Part shown: positions 56,057 to 64,000 of the stretch, piece by piece
Layout of the letters: every line of letters begins with the position of its first letter
How positions within the stretch are numbered: the stretch's first letter is position 1
Origin: Cupriavidus sp. 2SB
GTDB taxonomy: Bacteria; Pseudomonadota; Gammaproteobacteria; Burkholderiales; Burkholderiaceae
DNA: 64,000 bases
Direction of reading: 5' to 3'
Assembly (NCBI RefSeq): GCF_005503625.1
Contig: NZ_SCMX01000019.1
Span: 33,502 to 97,501 of the forward strand
Translations under genes and position numbers: made by a program
Notes under the pieces: generated by a model
The model's input: the letters and a program-made list of their open reading frames with translations, nothing else
Databases searched by the model: none
Told to the model about the DNA's origin: nothing

Positions 56057-59000
56057 CAGTGTTCGAGGTGCGGCGTGGCGCTATCGCCATCGCCGCGCTG
56101 GCGTCGGGCGCGCCAGGCGTTGACTTTCAGACGCCAGCGATCCAGTGTCAGGTAGACCACGGGTGTCGTGTAGAGCGTCAGCAACTGGCTGACCACGAGC
56201 CCGCCCACAATCGAGATACCGAGCGGGGCGCGCAGTTCTGCGCCGTCGCCACGGCCGATGGCCAGCGGAATCGCACCAAGTAGTGCAGCAGCCGTGGTCA
56301 TCATGATCGGACGGAAGCGCAGCAGGCATGCGCGATAGATGGCATCGCGTGGCGACAAGCCTTCGCGTCGCTCGGCATCGATGGCGAAGTCGATCATCAT
56401 GATCGCGTTCTTCTTGACGATGCCGATCAGCAGGATCACCCCGATCAGCGCGATGATGCTGAACTCGGTCTTGAACAGCAGCAACGCGAGCAGCGCGCCC
56501 ACACCCGCCGATGGCAGCGTCGAGAGAATCGTCAGCGGATGTACATAGCTTTCGTACAGCACGCCCAGCACGATATAGATCGTGATGATCGCGGCCAGGA
56601 TCAGCAGCGGCTGGCTCTTGAGCGAATCCTGGAACGCCTTGGCACCGCCCTGGAAATTGGCCTGCAAGGTCTCCGGCGCGCCGATCTTTGCCATCGCCAG
56701 CTTGATCGCGTCGGTGGCTTCGGAGAGCGAGAAGCCTTCGGCGAGGTTGAACGAGATCGTCGATGCGGCGAACTGTCCCTGATGGTTCACACCAAGCGGC
56801 GTGCTCGACGGCGTGACCTGTGCGAATGCCGACAGTGGCACGCGGTTCCCGCCGCCCGTGATGATGTAGATATCCTTGAGCGCGTTCGGTCCTTGCAGGT
56901 ATTCCTGACTCAGTTCCATCACCACGCGGTACTGGTTCAGCGGGTGGTAGATCGTGGAGACCAGCCGCTGGCCGAATGCATCGTTGAGGATGGCATCCAC
57001 CTGCTGCGCGGTCACGCCGAGCCGCGATGCCGCGTCGCGGTCGATGATGACCGATGTCTGCAGGCCCTTGTCGTTGGTGTCGGTATCCACGTCTTCCAGT
57101 CCCTTGATATTCGAGATGGCCGCGCGCACCTTGGGCTCCCATGCACGCAGCACTTCGAGGTCATCGGATTGCAGCGTGAACTGGTACGCCGAACTGCTCT
57201 GCCGACCGCCGACGCGGATGTCCTGCACCGGCGTCAGGAACAGGCTCGCACCGGGCTCCTTCGCCAGTTTCACACGCAGCCGCGCAATGATCTGGTCCGC
57301 CGTTTCGCTGCGTTCTGAGAGCGGCTTCAGCGTCACGAACATCTGCCCGGTATTGCGCTGCGATCCACCGGTGAAGCCGGTCACGTTCACCACAGCCGGA
57401 TCGGATTGCACGATCTTGATGAAGTTGTCGAGCTTGGTGCGCATCAACTGGAACGACGTGGCCTGATCCGCGCGGATAAAGCCGATCACGCGCCCAGTGT
57501 CCTGCTGCGGAAAGAAGCCCTTCGGCACCACGATGTAGAGATAGACGTTCAGCGCGATGGTCAGCAGCAGCACGATCCACACGATGGGTCCGTGGCGCAG
57601 CGCCACACCAAGCGTGCGCGCATAGCCATCCTGGAACCACATGAACACGCGTTCCGTCGAGCGGTGGAAGCGGCCCGGACGCTCTTCGTGTGGGGAGCGC
57701 AGCAGGCGCGCGCACATCATCGGCGTGGTGGTCAGCGAGACCACGAGCGAAACGAGGATGGCGACCGACAGCGTGATGGCGAACTCCTGAAACAGCCGGC
57801 CCACGATGCCGCCCATCAGCAGCAGCGGAATGAACACGGCGATCAGCGAGAGACTCATCGACAGCACCGTGAAGCCCACCTCGCGCGCACCGCGCAGCGC
57901 GGCGGCCATCGGTTTCATGCCTTCCTCGATATGGCGCGAGATGTTCTCCAGTACCACGATGGCATCGTCCACCACAAAGCCGGTGGCCACCGTCAGCGCC
58001 ATCAACGAGAGGTTGTTCAGCGAGAAGCCGCACAGATACATGATCGAGAACGTACCGACCAGCGACACCGGCACCGCTACGCTCGGAATCAGCGTGGCAC
58101 GCACGTTACGCAGGAACACGAATACGACCATGATGACCAGCGCCACCGAGATCATCAACGTGTGCTCCACTTCGCGCAGCGACGCGCGGATGGTGGGCGT
58201 GCGGTCCATCATCACGTCCATCGAGATTGCGCTGGGAATCATCTTGCGCAGCGTAGGCAGCATCTCGTTGACGCGGTCCACGGTCTCGATGATGTTGGCG
58301 CCGGGCGAACGGTTCAGCACCAGCAGCACCGAAGGCTGGCCGTTGGCCGAACCGGCATTGCGGATGTCCTGCACGGAGTCCGTCACGCTGGCCACGTCCT
58401 GCAGGCGCACCGGCACCGCAAAGGAGTTGGGCCCCGGATTGGTCACGTTGCCGCCCGTGGCGCCAGAGCTGATGGTCTGCGTGCCACTGCTCGTCGTGAT
58501 CGTGGTGGTGGTCACGCCGTTGACGGTCTTCGTGCTGACGTTGCCGCCTGCCGTGGCGTTGGCCGTGCTCGCAATCAGCGCACCGGCCGAGGTGGACGAG
58601 TACGTGCCCGGTGTGGCGTAGCGGATGATCAGCGGCATGTACTCCTTCGCCGTCATCGCCTGGTCGTTGGCATAGACCTGCCACGCGCGGTCGCGGTTGT
58701 CGAGGATGCCGAGCGGACGATTGGCGTTGGTCGCGGCAATCGTGTTGCGTACGTCTTCCAGCGAGATACCGTAGTTGTTCAGCGCCGTGGGGTTGAGCGA
58801 CACGCGCACCGCTGGCAGCGACGCACCGCCAATCGTGACCTGGCCCACACCTTCTACCTGCGACAGCTTCTGCGAAAGGATGGTCGACGCCGCATCGTAG
58901 AGCTGGCCGCGTGTCATCGTCGGCGAGGTCAGCGCGATGATCATGATCGGCGCGTCGGCCGGGTTCACTTTCCGATAGGTCGGATTGTTGGGCAGGCTCG

Positions 59001-59361
59001 TCGGCAGCGTGGCGCGCGAGGCATTGATCGCGGCCTGCACATCGCGTGCAGCACCATCGATATCGCGCGAGAGATCGAACTGCAGCGTCACGCGTGTGGA
59101 ACCCAGCGAACTGCTCGACGTGATTTCCGTGACGCCGGCGATGGTGCCGAGCGCACGTTCGAGCGGCGTGGCCACCGTGGCAGCCATGGTCTCGGGGCTG
59201 GCGCCGGGCAACGATGCCGAGACCGAGATCGTGGGGAAGTCCACCTGCGGCAGCGGCGAGACCGGCAACAGCCGGAAGGCCGCGATGCCCGCCAGCAGGA
59301 TGCCGATGGTCAGCAGCGCGGTGGCGACCGGACGATGGATAAAGGCGGCCGAAAGATTCAT
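56056..59361 (-). CDS. mdtC: RND multidrug efflux permease, MdtC-like, with low-complexity insertion
   Basis: Inner-membrane proton-driven efflux subunit of 1101 residues starting [20 protein letters not shown]. Twelve helices, two large periplasmic loops and AcrB-like motifs are present ([30 protein letters not shown]). It aligns with MdtC along its length (NDQ...[22 protein letters not shown]), but E. coli MdtC is about 1025 residues. The excess is mostly a Ser/Thr/Gly/Asn-rich insertion at about residues 250-315 (58417-58614) inside the porter domain. It is coupled by a TGATG overlap to the upstream MdtB-like gene and to the downstream outer-membrane factor. Confidence 0.95.
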   Translation of the reverse strand: MNLSAAFIHRPVATALLTIGILLAGIAAFRLLPVSPLPQVDFPTISVSASLPGASPETMAATVATPLERALGTIAGVTEITSSSSLGSTRVTLQFDLSRDIDGAARDVQAAINASRATLPTSLPNNPTYRKVNPADAPIMIIALTSPTMTRGQLYDAASTILSQKLSQVEGVGQVTIGGASLPAVRVSLNPTALNNYGISLEDVRNTIAATNANRPLGILDNRDRAWQVYANDQAMTAKEYMPLIIRYATPGTYSSTSAGALIASTANATAGGNVSTKTVNGVTTTTITTSSGTQTISSGATGGNVTNPGPNSFAVPVRLQDVASVTDSVQDIRNAGSANGQPSVLLVLNRSPGANIIETVDRVNEMLPTLRKMIPSAISMDVMMDRTPTIRASLREVEHTLMISVALVIMVVFVFLRNVRATLIPSVAVPVSLVGTFSIMYLCGFSLNNLSLMALTVATGFVVDDAIVVLENISRHIEEGMKPMAAALRGAREVGFTVLSMSLSLIAVFIPLLLMGGIVGRLFQEFAITLSVAILVSLVVSLTTTPMMCARLLRSPHEERPGRFHRSTERVFMWFQDGYARTLGVALRHGPIVWIVLLLTIALNVYLYIVVPKGFFPQQDTGRVIGFIRADQATSFQLMRTKLDNFIKIVQSDPAVVNVTGFTGGSQRNTGQMFVTLKPLSERSETADQIIARLRVKLAKEPGASLFLTPVQDIRVGGRQSSSAYQFTLQSDDLEVLRAWEPKVRAAISNIKGLEDVDTDTNDKGLQTSVIIDRDAASRLGVTAQQVDAILNDAFGQRLVSTIYHPLNQYRVVMELSQEYLQGPNALKDIYIITGGGNRVPLSAFAQVTPSSTPLGVNHQGQFAASTISFNLAEGFSLSEATDAIKLAMAKIGAPETLQANFQGGAKAFQDSLKSQPLLILAAIITIYIVLGVLYESYVHPLTILSTLPSAGVGALLALLLFKTEFSIIALIGVILLIGIVKKNAIMMIDFAIDAERREGLSPRDAIYRACLLRFRPIMMTTAAALLGAIPLAIGRGDGAELRAPLGISIVGGLVVSQLLTLYTTPVVYLTLDRWRLKVNAWRARRQRGDGDSATPHLEH

Positions 59362-62300
59362 CAGGCGTTCGGCTCCTGCGGACGCGGCACGATGGGGCCG
59401 TGCTGGCGCGGACCTTCGTCGCCATCGTCATCGCGGCCAAAGCGGCGCTCGCGCCAGTTCTTGAGACGCAGCGCCAGACGGTCGAAGGCGAGGTAGATCA
59501 CCGGCGTGGTGAACAGCGTCAGCACCTGGCTGACCAGCAGGCCGCCCACCATCGTGATACCGAGCGGACGGCGCAACTCCGAGCCGATGCCCGAGCCGAG
59601 CATCATCGGCAGTGCGGCCAGCAGCGCGGCCATCGTCGTCATCAGAATCGGACGGAAGCGAAGCAGGCAAGCCTGGAAGATCGCGTCATACGGCTTCATG
59701 CCCTGCTCGCGTTCGGCTTCGAGTGCGAAGTCGATCATCATGATCGCGTTCTTCTTCACGATGCCGATCAGCAGGATGATGCCGATGATTGCGATGATCC
59801 CCAGATCCTGCCGGAATACGAGCAGCGCCAGCAGCGCACCGACACCGGCCGAGGGCAGCGTCGAGAGAATCGTCACCGGATGGATCGTGCTCTCGTAGAG
59901 CACACCCAACACGATATACATCGTGATCACGGCGGCCAGGATCAGCCACAGCGTATTCGACAGCGAGGCGCGGAACGCCAGTGCAGCACCCTGGAACTCG
60001 GTGGCCATCGAGATCGGCAATCCAATTTCCTTTTCCACCTGTGTGATCTTGTCCACGGCCGCACCGAGCGAGGCACCGGGCGCGAGGTTGAACGAGATCG
60101 TCGAGGCCGGGAACTGACCCTGATGGTTGATCACCAGCGGGCCGGTACGCTCGGAAATCCGCGCGATGGAACCCAGCGGCACCTGGCCACCCGACGACGA
60201 CGGCAGGCGCAACTCGGCCAGTGCAGCAGGGCTGGTGCGGAACTCGGGCATGGTTTCCAGCACCACGCGGTACTGGCTGGCCTGCGTGAAGATCGTGGAG
60301 ATCAGGCGCTGGCCGAAGGCGCTGTAGAGCGCGCTGTCGATCACGGCAGTGGTGATGCCGAAGCGTGCCGCGGCATCGCGATCGATTTCCACGAACGCGC
60401 GCAGGCCGTTGTTCTGCAGGTCGCTCGCCACATCGCGCAGTTCGGGTTCCTGCTTCAATCGTTCGACGAGCTTGGGAACCCATTCGGCGAGTACGGTGGG
60501 ATCGGGATCTTCCACCGTGAACTGGTACTGCGTGCGCGCCACGCGATCTTCAATCGTCAGGTCCTGCACGGGCTGCATGTAAAGCGAGATGCCGCCCAGT
60601 TTCTGCACCGAATCCTGCAGGCGCTGCGTGACCACGGCCATCGTGTCGCGCTCGCCCTTGGGCTTCAGGTTGATGAGCATGCGGCCTGCGTTGATGGTCT
60701 GGTTGGTGCCATCCACGCCGATGAAGGACGATACGCTCGCCACCGCCGGGTCTTGCAGGATCACCTTCTGCACGGCTTCCTGCTTGCGGCCCATCGACTG
60801 GAACGAACTGGTCTGCGCGGCTTCGGTGATGGCCTGGATCACACCGGTGTCCTGCACCGGGAAGAACCCCTTGGGCACCACAAGGTAGAGCAGGCCGGTC
60901 AGCACCAGTGTGCCGATGGCGACCACGAGCGTAGCGGTCTGGCGCGCGAGCACCCATTCCAGCGCGCGGCCGTAGTGGTGGATCACGCGATCGAAGAAGT
61001 GACCCGTGGCGCGGTGGAAGCGGTTCATCTCGGCTTCAGGCACATGGCGCAGCAGGCGTGCGCACATCATCGGCGTCAGCGTCAGCGAGACCACGGCCGA
61101 GATCAGGATGGAGACCGCGAGCGTGACGGCGAACTCGCGGAACAGCCGGCCCACGACATCGCCCATGAACAGCAGCGGAATCAGCACGGCCACCAGCGAG
61201 AACGTAAGCGAGATGATGGTGAAACCGATCTGCTTGGAGCCTTTCAACGCCGCCGTCATCGGAGGATCGCCTTCCTCGATGTAGCGCATGATGTTCTCGA
61301 TCATCACGATGGCGTCATCCACCACGAAGCCCGTGGCAATGGTCAGCGCCATCAGCGTGAGATTGTTGATCGAGAAGCCGGCGAGATACATCACACCAAA
61401 GGTGCCCACTAGCGAGAGCGGTACGGCCACGCCCGGGATGATCGTGGCGGAGACGTTGCGCAGGAAGATGAAGATCACCATCACCACGAGGGCGATGGCC
61501 AGCAGCAGTTCGAACTCCACATCCTTGACCGAGGCACGGATGGTGGTGGTGCGGTCCGTCAGCAACTGCACGTTCACCGATGCGGGCAGCGCCGACTGCA
61601 ACTGCGGCAGCAGTGTCTTGATGCGGTCCACCACGTCGATCACATTGGCGCCGGGCTGGCGCTGGATGTTCACCACGATGGCGGGCTTGGCATTCGCCCA
61701 GGCGGCAAGGCGGCTGTTCTCCGGGCCATCGACGATCTCGGCCACGTCCGTGATGCGGATCGGTGCGCCGTTCTGGTAGCCGATGATGATCTGCTTGTAC
61801 TCGTCGGCAGACTTGAGCTGGTCGTTGGCGTCGATGGTGGAGGCGCGCGACGGACCGTCGAAACTGCCCTTGGCGCCGTTCACGTTGGCGCTGCCCACGG
61901 CGGTGCGCAGGTCATCGATCGACATGCCCAGCGACGCCAGTGCCGTAGGGTTGGCCTGGATGCGCACGGCAGGCCGCTGGCCGCCGCTGATCGTGACCAG
62001 GCCCACGCCCTGGATCTGCGAGATCTTGGCCGCCACGCGCGTATCGACCATGTCCTGCAGCTTGGGCAGCGGCAGGGTGTCGGACGTCATCGCGATCGTC
62101 ATGATCGGCGCGTCGGCGGGATTGACCTTGCTGTAGACCGGCGGCATCGGCAGGTCGGCCGGCAGCAGGTTGCCGCCCGCGTTGATGGCGGCCTGCACTT
62201 CCTGCTCGGCCACATCGAGCGATAGCGTCAGTTCAAACTGCAGCGTGATGACCGATGCGCCGCCCGAGGACGACGAGGACATCTGCTTGAGGCCCGGCAT

Positions 62301-62519
62301 CTGTCCGAACTGGCGTTCAAGCGGTGCCGTGACGGCCGACGTCATCACATCGGGACTGGCACCGGGGTAGAGCGTGGTGACCTGGATCGTCGGGTAATCG
62401 ACTTCAGGCAGGGCCGAGAGCGGCAGCAGCCGGAATGCCAGCAACCCTGACAACAGGATGGCCAGCATCAGCAGGGCCGTGGCAACGGGCCGCTCGATAA
62501 ATATGCGTGAAGGATTCAT
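59361..62519 (-). CDS. mdtB: RND multidrug efflux permease, MdtB-like
   Basis: RND permease of 1052 residues starting [20 protein letters not shown], close to the 1040 of E. coli MdtB. MdtB-type segments are present: [43 protein letters not shown] and [19 protein letters not shown] (seen in parts). It forms a mixed trimer with MdtC in relatives. Its stop overlaps the MdtC-like start (TGATG), and a 27-base gap separates it from the adaptor gene. Confidence 0.96.
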   Translation of the reverse strand: MNPSRIFIERPVATALLMLAILLSGLLAFRLLPLSALPEVDYPTIQVTTLYPGASPDVMTSAVTAPLERQFGQMPGLKQMSSSSSGGASVITLQFELTLSLDVAEQEVQAAINAGGNLLPADLPMPPVYSKVNPADAPIMTIAMTSDTLPLPKLQDMVDTRVAAKISQIQGVGLVTISGGQRPAVRIQANPTALASLGMSIDDLRTAVGSANVNGAKGSFDGPSRASTIDANDQLKSADEYKQIIIGYQNGAPIRITDVAEIVDGPENSRLAAWANAKPAIVVNIQRQPGANVIDVVDRIKTLLPQLQSALPASVNVQLLTDRTTTIRASVKDVEFELLLAIALVVMVIFIFLRNVSATIIPGVAVPLSLVGTFGVMYLAGFSINNLTLMALTIATGFVVDDAIVMIENIMRYIEEGDPPMTAALKGSKQIGFTIISLTFSLVAVLIPLLFMGDVVGRLFREFAVTLAVSILISAVVSLTLTPMMCARLLRHVPEAEMNRFHRATGHFFDRVIHHYGRALEWVLARQTATLVVAIGTLVLTGLLYLVVPKGFFPVQDTGVIQAITEAAQTSSFQSMGRKQEAVQKVILQDPAVASVSSFIGVDGTNQTINAGRMLINLKPKGERDTMAVVTQRLQDSVQKLGGISLYMQPVQDLTIEDRVARTQYQFTVEDPDPTVLAEWVPKLVERLKQEPELRDVASDLQNNGLRAFVEIDRDAAARFGITTAVIDSALYSAFGQRLISTIFTQASQYRVVLETMPEFRTSPAALAELRLPSSSGGQVPLGSIARISERTGPLVINHQGQFPASTISFNLAPGASLGAAVDKITQVEKEIGLPISMATEFQGAALAFRASLSNTLWLILAAVITMYIVLGVLYESTIHPVTILSTLPSAGVGALLALLVFRQDLGIIAIIGIILLIGIVKKNAIMMIDFALEAEREQGMKPYDAIFQACLLRFRPILMTTMAALLAALPMMLGSGIGSELRRPLGITMVGGLLVSQVLTLFTTPVIYLAFDRLALRLKNWRERRFGRDDDGDEGPRQHGPIVPRPQEPNA

Positions 62520-62546
62520 GCCGCGTCTGAACTCCTGGCGTAGCCG

Positions 62547-64000
62547 TTACTGCTGCGGCCGCTGGCCGACGCTGCCGGCGGGATTCGCTGGCGTGGGCGT
62601 GGTGGGATTCGGGTTCGCATCGGCATCGCGACGGCGACGCTCGCCCGATGCACCGGCTATACCGGCCGCATCGCTCGCACCGCCGTGTTGGCCGTGCGCA
62701 CCACTTGCACTGCCCGCACCGTGCGCGCCGCTGGCGCCGCCCCAGTTGCCGCGCCGGCCCCGCGCACGCGCCGAACTCGCTGGCGTCAGTGCCGCAGCGC
62801 GTGCGGCCGGGTCCACGGCCTCGACGACCATGCCTTCCTTGAGCCGGTCCGCGCCATCCACCACCACGCGCTCGCCTTCATCCACGCCCTTGAGCACGAC
62901 CGTGCGCGCGCCGTCGGTCGGACCGAGCGTCACGGTACGTACCTTCACGGCGTTGTCATCGCCCACCACATAGACGAACGTGCCTTGCTGGCCGCGCTGG
63001 ATGGCCGCCACGGGCACCACCACGGCATCTTGCATGGTGTCCACGCGCGTGCGCACATTGACGAACTGGTTCGGGAACAGCATCCCGTCCTTGTTCTCGA
63101 AAATGGCCTTGAGCTTGACCGTGCCGGTGGTGGTGTCGATCTGGTTGTCCGTGGTCAGCAGCGTGCCGTCGGCCAACTGATTGCGCATCTGCCGATCCCA
63201 TGCCTGCACGGACAGCTTCTCGCCCGCGTTGAGCTTTTTCAGCACGGTGGGAAGGTTGTCTTCGGGGATCGTATAGAGCACGGTGATCGGCTGGATCTGC
63301 GTGATCAGCGCGATACCGTTGGCGTCGCTGGTGCCCACGATATTGCCCGGGTCCACCTGACGCAGACCGATGCGGCCCGAGGTGGGGGCCACGATCCTGG
63401 TGTAGCCGAGCTGGATGCGCGCGGTATCCACATTGCCCTGATCGGTCTTGACCGTGCCTTCGTACTGGCGCACCAGCGCGTCCTGCGTATCCACCTGTTG
63501 TTTGGAAATCGAATCCTGACCGAGCAGCGTCTTGTAGCGTTGCTGGTCGAGCCGCGCGTTCTGCAGCAGCGCCTGGTCACGCGCCAGCTGGCCCGTGGCC
63601 TGGTCGAGCGTGGCCTGGAACGGGCGCGGATCGATCTCGGCCAGCACGTCGCCGGCCTTGACCATCTGGCCTTCCTTGAACAGCACCTTGAGCAGCGGCC
63701 CCGACACCTGCGCGCGCACCGTGACATTGGCCACAGGCGTCACATTGCCCAGCCCGTTCAGCGTCACGTCCATGTCGCGGCGGGCCACGGTATTGACCAC
63801 CACGGGAGAACGCGGCATTGCTCCGGGTCCACCCGGTCCGCCCGGACCGCCGCGCTGGGCACCCATGCCCGCGCCCGGCGCCCCGGCCGCAGGGGGCTGG
63901 GCGGCGTTGCGATGGGCGAGCCAGTACCAGCCGGCACCGGCCAGCACCACGACGATGGCAGCGGCAATCCAGGTGCGCCGGCTGCGAGGCACCCGGTGGC
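62547..64000 (-). CDS. mdtA: RND efflux periplasmic adaptor, MdtA-like (5' end outside window)
   Basis: Membrane-fusion protein of the HlyD/AcrA type. The first possible in-window start is a GTG at 63992 (MPRSRRTWIAAAIVVVLAGAG), but the frame stays open to the right edge, so the true start may lie outside. An N-terminal anchor helix, a lipoyl/barrel-sandwich region (VSGPLLKVLFKEGQMVKAGDVLAEIDPRPF) and a helical hairpin are visible, followed by a beta-barrel with DTMQDAVVVPVAAIQRGQQGTFVYVVGD. The last 75 residues are low-complexity Gly/Ala/Pro, longer than usual. It heads the pump operon. Confidence 0.94.
   Translation of the reverse strand, partial: HRVPRSRRTWIAAAIVVVLAGAGWYWLAHRNAAQPPAAGAPGAGMGAQRGGPGGPGGPGAMPRSPVVVNTVARRDMDVTLNGLGNVTPVANVTVRAQVSGPLLKVLFKEGQMVKAGDVLAEIDPRPFQATLDQATGQLARDQALLQNARLDQQRYKTLLGQDSISKQQVDTQDALVRQYEGTVKTDQGNVDTARIQLGYTRIVAPTSGRIGLRQVDPGNIVGTSDANGIALITQIQPITVLYTIPEDNLPTVLKKLNAGEKLSVQAWDRQMRNQLADGTLLTTDNQIDTTTGTVKLKAIFENKDGMLFPNQFVNVRTRVDTMQDAVVVPVAAIQRGQQGTFVYVVGDDNAVKVRTVTLGPTDGARTVVLKGVDEGERVVVDGADRLKEGMVVEAVDPAARAAALTPASSARARGRRGNWGGASGAHGAGSASGAHGQHGGASDAAGIAGASGERRRRDADANPNPTTPTPANPAGSVGQRPQQ

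Noticed and set aside
57406..61412. Very long plus-strand open frames (about 696 and 670 codons) opposite the RND permeases
   Set aside because: They are antisense to mdtC/mdtB-like genes and show His/Arg/Gln-rich, domain-free translations.

Overview
The window is a GC-rich chromosomal segment whose gene content and order point to a betaproteobacterium of the order Burkholderiales, most likely Cupriavidus or a close Ralstonia relative. The clues are the miaB-phoH pair, a TctDE-type two-component system next to recA-recX, sucCD followed by a TerC protein and a type IV pilin, and the run pgk-pyk-fba-purC-purE-purK. The species is inferred from content, not proven. No rRNA, CRISPR array, prophage or insertion sequence was seen. 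Almost all of it is core chromosome.

Layout. 1-4.7 kb, minus strand: phoH (cut by the left edge), miaB, a small secreted protein and a ClC-type chloride channel. 4.8-10.7 kb: an RhlE-like RNA helicase, the SrkA kinase, a universal stress protein, an orphan BvgA-like response regulator and a PanP-like PLP decarboxylase. 10.8-15.8 kb, minus strand: tRNA-Met(CAT), an MHS-family transporter, a sodium:solute symporter small subunit lacking its large subunit, and a TctE/TctD-like kinase-regulator pair. 15.9-21 kb: recA with a clear LexA box, recX, a DUF2889 protein and sucCD. 21.3-25 kb: a TerC membrane protein, a PilA-type pilin and a PglL-like O-oligosaccharyltransferase that probably glycosylates it. 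25-33 kb: a lipoprotein/secreted-repeat-protein pair, moaC, a BepA-like M48 protease, a conserved hypothetical protein whose C-terminus is supplied by a dispersed repeat, a YheT-like hydrolase, an NTF2-like protein, waaF, a CHCC zinc-finger protein and ilvE. 33-43 kb: a SNF2 helicase, an amidase with an AAHS-like transporter, azlCD and two tandem LuxR-type paralogues. 43.4-51.2 kb: lower glycolysis (pgk, pyk, fba), purine synthesis (purC, purE, purK) and a Sua5-type tRNA-modification enzyme. 51.2-64 kb: a second copy of the dispersed repeat, dacB (PBP4), a PACE efflux protein with a divergent LysR regulator, and an MdtABC-OprM-type RND efflux operon running off the right edge.

No clearly new multi-gene system was found. 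The items most worth a second look are a Ser/Thr/Gly-rich insertion of about 65 residues in the MdtC-like pump subunit, the dispersed palindromic repeat and its fusion to a coding region, the orphan symporter small subunit, the pilin with a 28-residue leader next to its own glycosyltransferase, three stacked inverted repeats upstream of that pilin, and a BvgA-like regulator that lacks one residue of the usual acidic pair.
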